From Distichodus sexfasciatus (taxonomy: Eukaryota > Chordata > Actinopteri > Characiformes > Distichodontidae), in assembly GCA_032718565.1 (NCBI GenBank), contig JAVGVS010000025.1, positions 493,528 through 557,527 of the forward strand: a stretch of DNA of 64,000 bases, in the 5' to 3' direction. Position 1 is the stretch's first letter, and every line of letters begins with the position of its first letter. This document shows positions 62,438 through 64,000 of this stretch, piece after piece. The notes under the pieces are model-generated. The model did not search any database. It was not told where the DNA came from and worked only from the letters and a program-made list of their open reading frames with translations. The position numbers and the translations under genes are program-made.

Positions 62438-62970
62438 GAACACACACACACATAGAGACTCAAAGAAAGAAGAAGAAGAAGTGAAAACGTAGAAAGAGAA
62501 ACAGACAGATAGAGAGAAAGAAATAAAGCCAGATATTCTGAGAGACAGAGAAGAAAGAGACAATGCAGGGAGACAAAGGTGTAGATAAAACTGAAATGAA
62601 AAGAGGACGGAAAAGGAACAAAGTAACCAGAGAATGAGAGAAAAACAGAGAGAAAGACATGCAAGTTAGACAAAAATAAAATAATTGAGTAGGAGAATGA
62701 AGGAGACAGTTTCAAAAAGCAGAAAAAAAGATAGACAAAATAAAGAGAAAAAAAGACACAAAGATAAAAGAGAAAAAAGATATAAAGAAGTAAAAAGTAT
62801 AATGAAAAAGACAAATAAAGGAGATGAATACAGAGACAAAGGAGAAACTAAATTAAGACTATGATGTGAACATAGAAGAAGTAATATGTACTTAGAAAAA
62901 GAGAAGGAAGAAAATTGGTAAAATAAGAGAAAGAGAGGCAAAAATAAATTGTCAAAGAAACCAGAAAAAA

Positions 62971-63009
<39 letters not shown>

Positions 63010-63450
63010 ATTAAAATGGAGAGAAAGAAAAGGAGATATAAAAGTAGATTCTGAGATATACAGAAGTAAAAAGAGAGGAAAGAGAGTAAAAAACTGAGGG
63101 ATAAAAGAAAGTTAAAGAAAGAGACAGAGATTAAGAAAGAAGAGAGATGGAGAAAGGCAGAGAAAAGGGGGAGAGACAAATTGAGATGGAGAAAAGTTTT
63201 TTTTTTTAAAGTGAGAAACTACAGAGAGAGCGAGAAATAAAGAAAGAGAGCGAGATAGAGTTGAAGCAAAAAAGAATGAGTAAAACAGTGTCAATAGTCG
63301 CCAGATATAAACGAAAGTAAAAATAAGTGAGAAGCTACAGAGAAAAAGTCAGTTAGAGTGAGTGAGAGAGAGAGAGAGAGATGGAAAGATGGAAAAGAGA
63401 AACAGTGGCAAAAAGCAGAGACGCAGAGACAAAAGTAAAGAGAAATACTT
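62438..63450. repeat. polypurine tract of about 1 kb
   Basis: Almost all purine on the plus strand (GAGA, AAGA and GAAA words), with a (TG)n/(GA)n core near 62972-63008 and (GA)n near 63364-63382. The open frames on either strand are Ser/Phe/Leu or Arg/Lys/Glu low-complexity and not credible genes. Confidence 0.85.
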
Positions 63451-63709
63451 TCACACTCTCTCAGCCTCATACTCACTATCATCTCCTGCACGATTATTCG
63501 TCTTCCCTCTACACCACTGAGTGGTGTGTTTGGGTGGAGTATGTGGAGGCAGGCGAGGTGAGAGGAGAGTGTAATGTCGACTCGACGGCACTGGTGTTGG
63601 TGGTGGTGTTCTGAAAACACAACTCTGAAATCCGGCTCAGGAGGGCCTTCTGAGTTTCAACTAGAAACTCGTCCTTCAGGTGACAAAAAGTGAGAAGAAA
63701 CACATTCAG

Positions 63710-64000
63710 TAGCAGTGGAGAAAGTACACAACTCCACTACCTGAGTCAAAATACAGATATTTCTGCTAGGTGTTAGGGAGTAGCTAACTACAAGTAGTAA
63801 CTTAAGTACTTTTTTATTAGCAAAGCTGATTTTAGAACTCTAGATTTAGAGCTTTAATAGTAACTACATTTTTACAAATAGCAGTGTCGCATGGGATTTT
63901 TTTCTTTTTCGCTTTTACGAAGACAGGTATTTTCAACTATCAGTCGTTTCTGATTGGTGTTGAATTGACAGAAGTGGAATCTGATAGGCACACACTCAAT
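63710..64000. mobile_element. partial hAT-like element cut by the window edge
   Basis: CAGTAGCAGTGGAGAAAGTAC followed by ACTTAAGTACTTTTTTATTAG resembles the left part of the same CAGAGGTGG / AGTACTTAAGTA family. It continues beyond the window or is truncated. Confidence 0.45.

Larger units (their letters stand above)
55179..64000. other. gene-free downstream region
   Basis: No exon with family similarity was found. The region holds the microsatellites, purine arrays and transposons listed separately, plus a G-rich patch at 58920-59160. Confidence 0.55.

Noticed and set aside
62356..63294. Several Ser/Phe/Leu-rich minus-strand open frames
   Set aside because: They reflect the polypurine tract; stop codons are rare in such DNA and no domain is visible.

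Overview
This window is vertebrate nuclear DNA, most likely from a ray-finned (teleost) fish. Three multi-exon genes with GT-AG introns lie on the plus strand. They are surrounded by tRNA-derived SINEs, short non-autonomous DNA transposons, a decayed LINE fragment and many microsatellites. There are no operons, rRNA or tRNA genes, or CRISPR arrays. The species cannot be named from the sequence alone.

Layout. 1-18934: gene-free DNA full of repeats, including inverted element copies, SINEs, a 23-bp tandem repeat and a reverse-transcriptase tail. 18935-29880: galactosylceramidase (galc), a lysosomal glycosidase, rebuilt here as 17 exons coding for 665 residues. 29881-32712: a short spacer holding a hAT-type element with a perfect 8-bp target-site duplication, then a compact promoter. 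32713-44331: ak7 copy 1, 18 exons and 703 residues. 44332-47625: spacer with a SINE and a palindromic MITE. 47626-55154: ak7 copy 2, 18 matching exons and about 721-725 residues. 55155-64000: gene-free, with trinucleotide repeats, an 84-bp-period purine array, a GC/G-rich patch, another complete hAT-type element and about 1 kb of polypurine tract.

Function. galc and ak7 are unrelated in pathway. GALC degrades galactosylceramide and psychosine in lysosomes. AK7 is an adenylate kinase of motile cilia and flagella, made of a Rossmann-like N-terminal region, a kinase core and a C-terminal Dpy-30 motif. The main event here is an old head-to-tail duplication of ak7. Copy 1 has a recognisable motile-cilia promoter (forkhead core plus RFX X-box) within 75 bp of its ATG. 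Copy 2 lacks these motifs nearby, has lost the ancestral splice donor of exon 2, and ends in a different C-terminal tail. It has nevertheless kept open frames and kinase motifs throughout, which points to divergence rather than simple decay.

All exon boundaries were worked out by eye from splice consensus, reading phase and remembered family sequence. No alignment or search was run.
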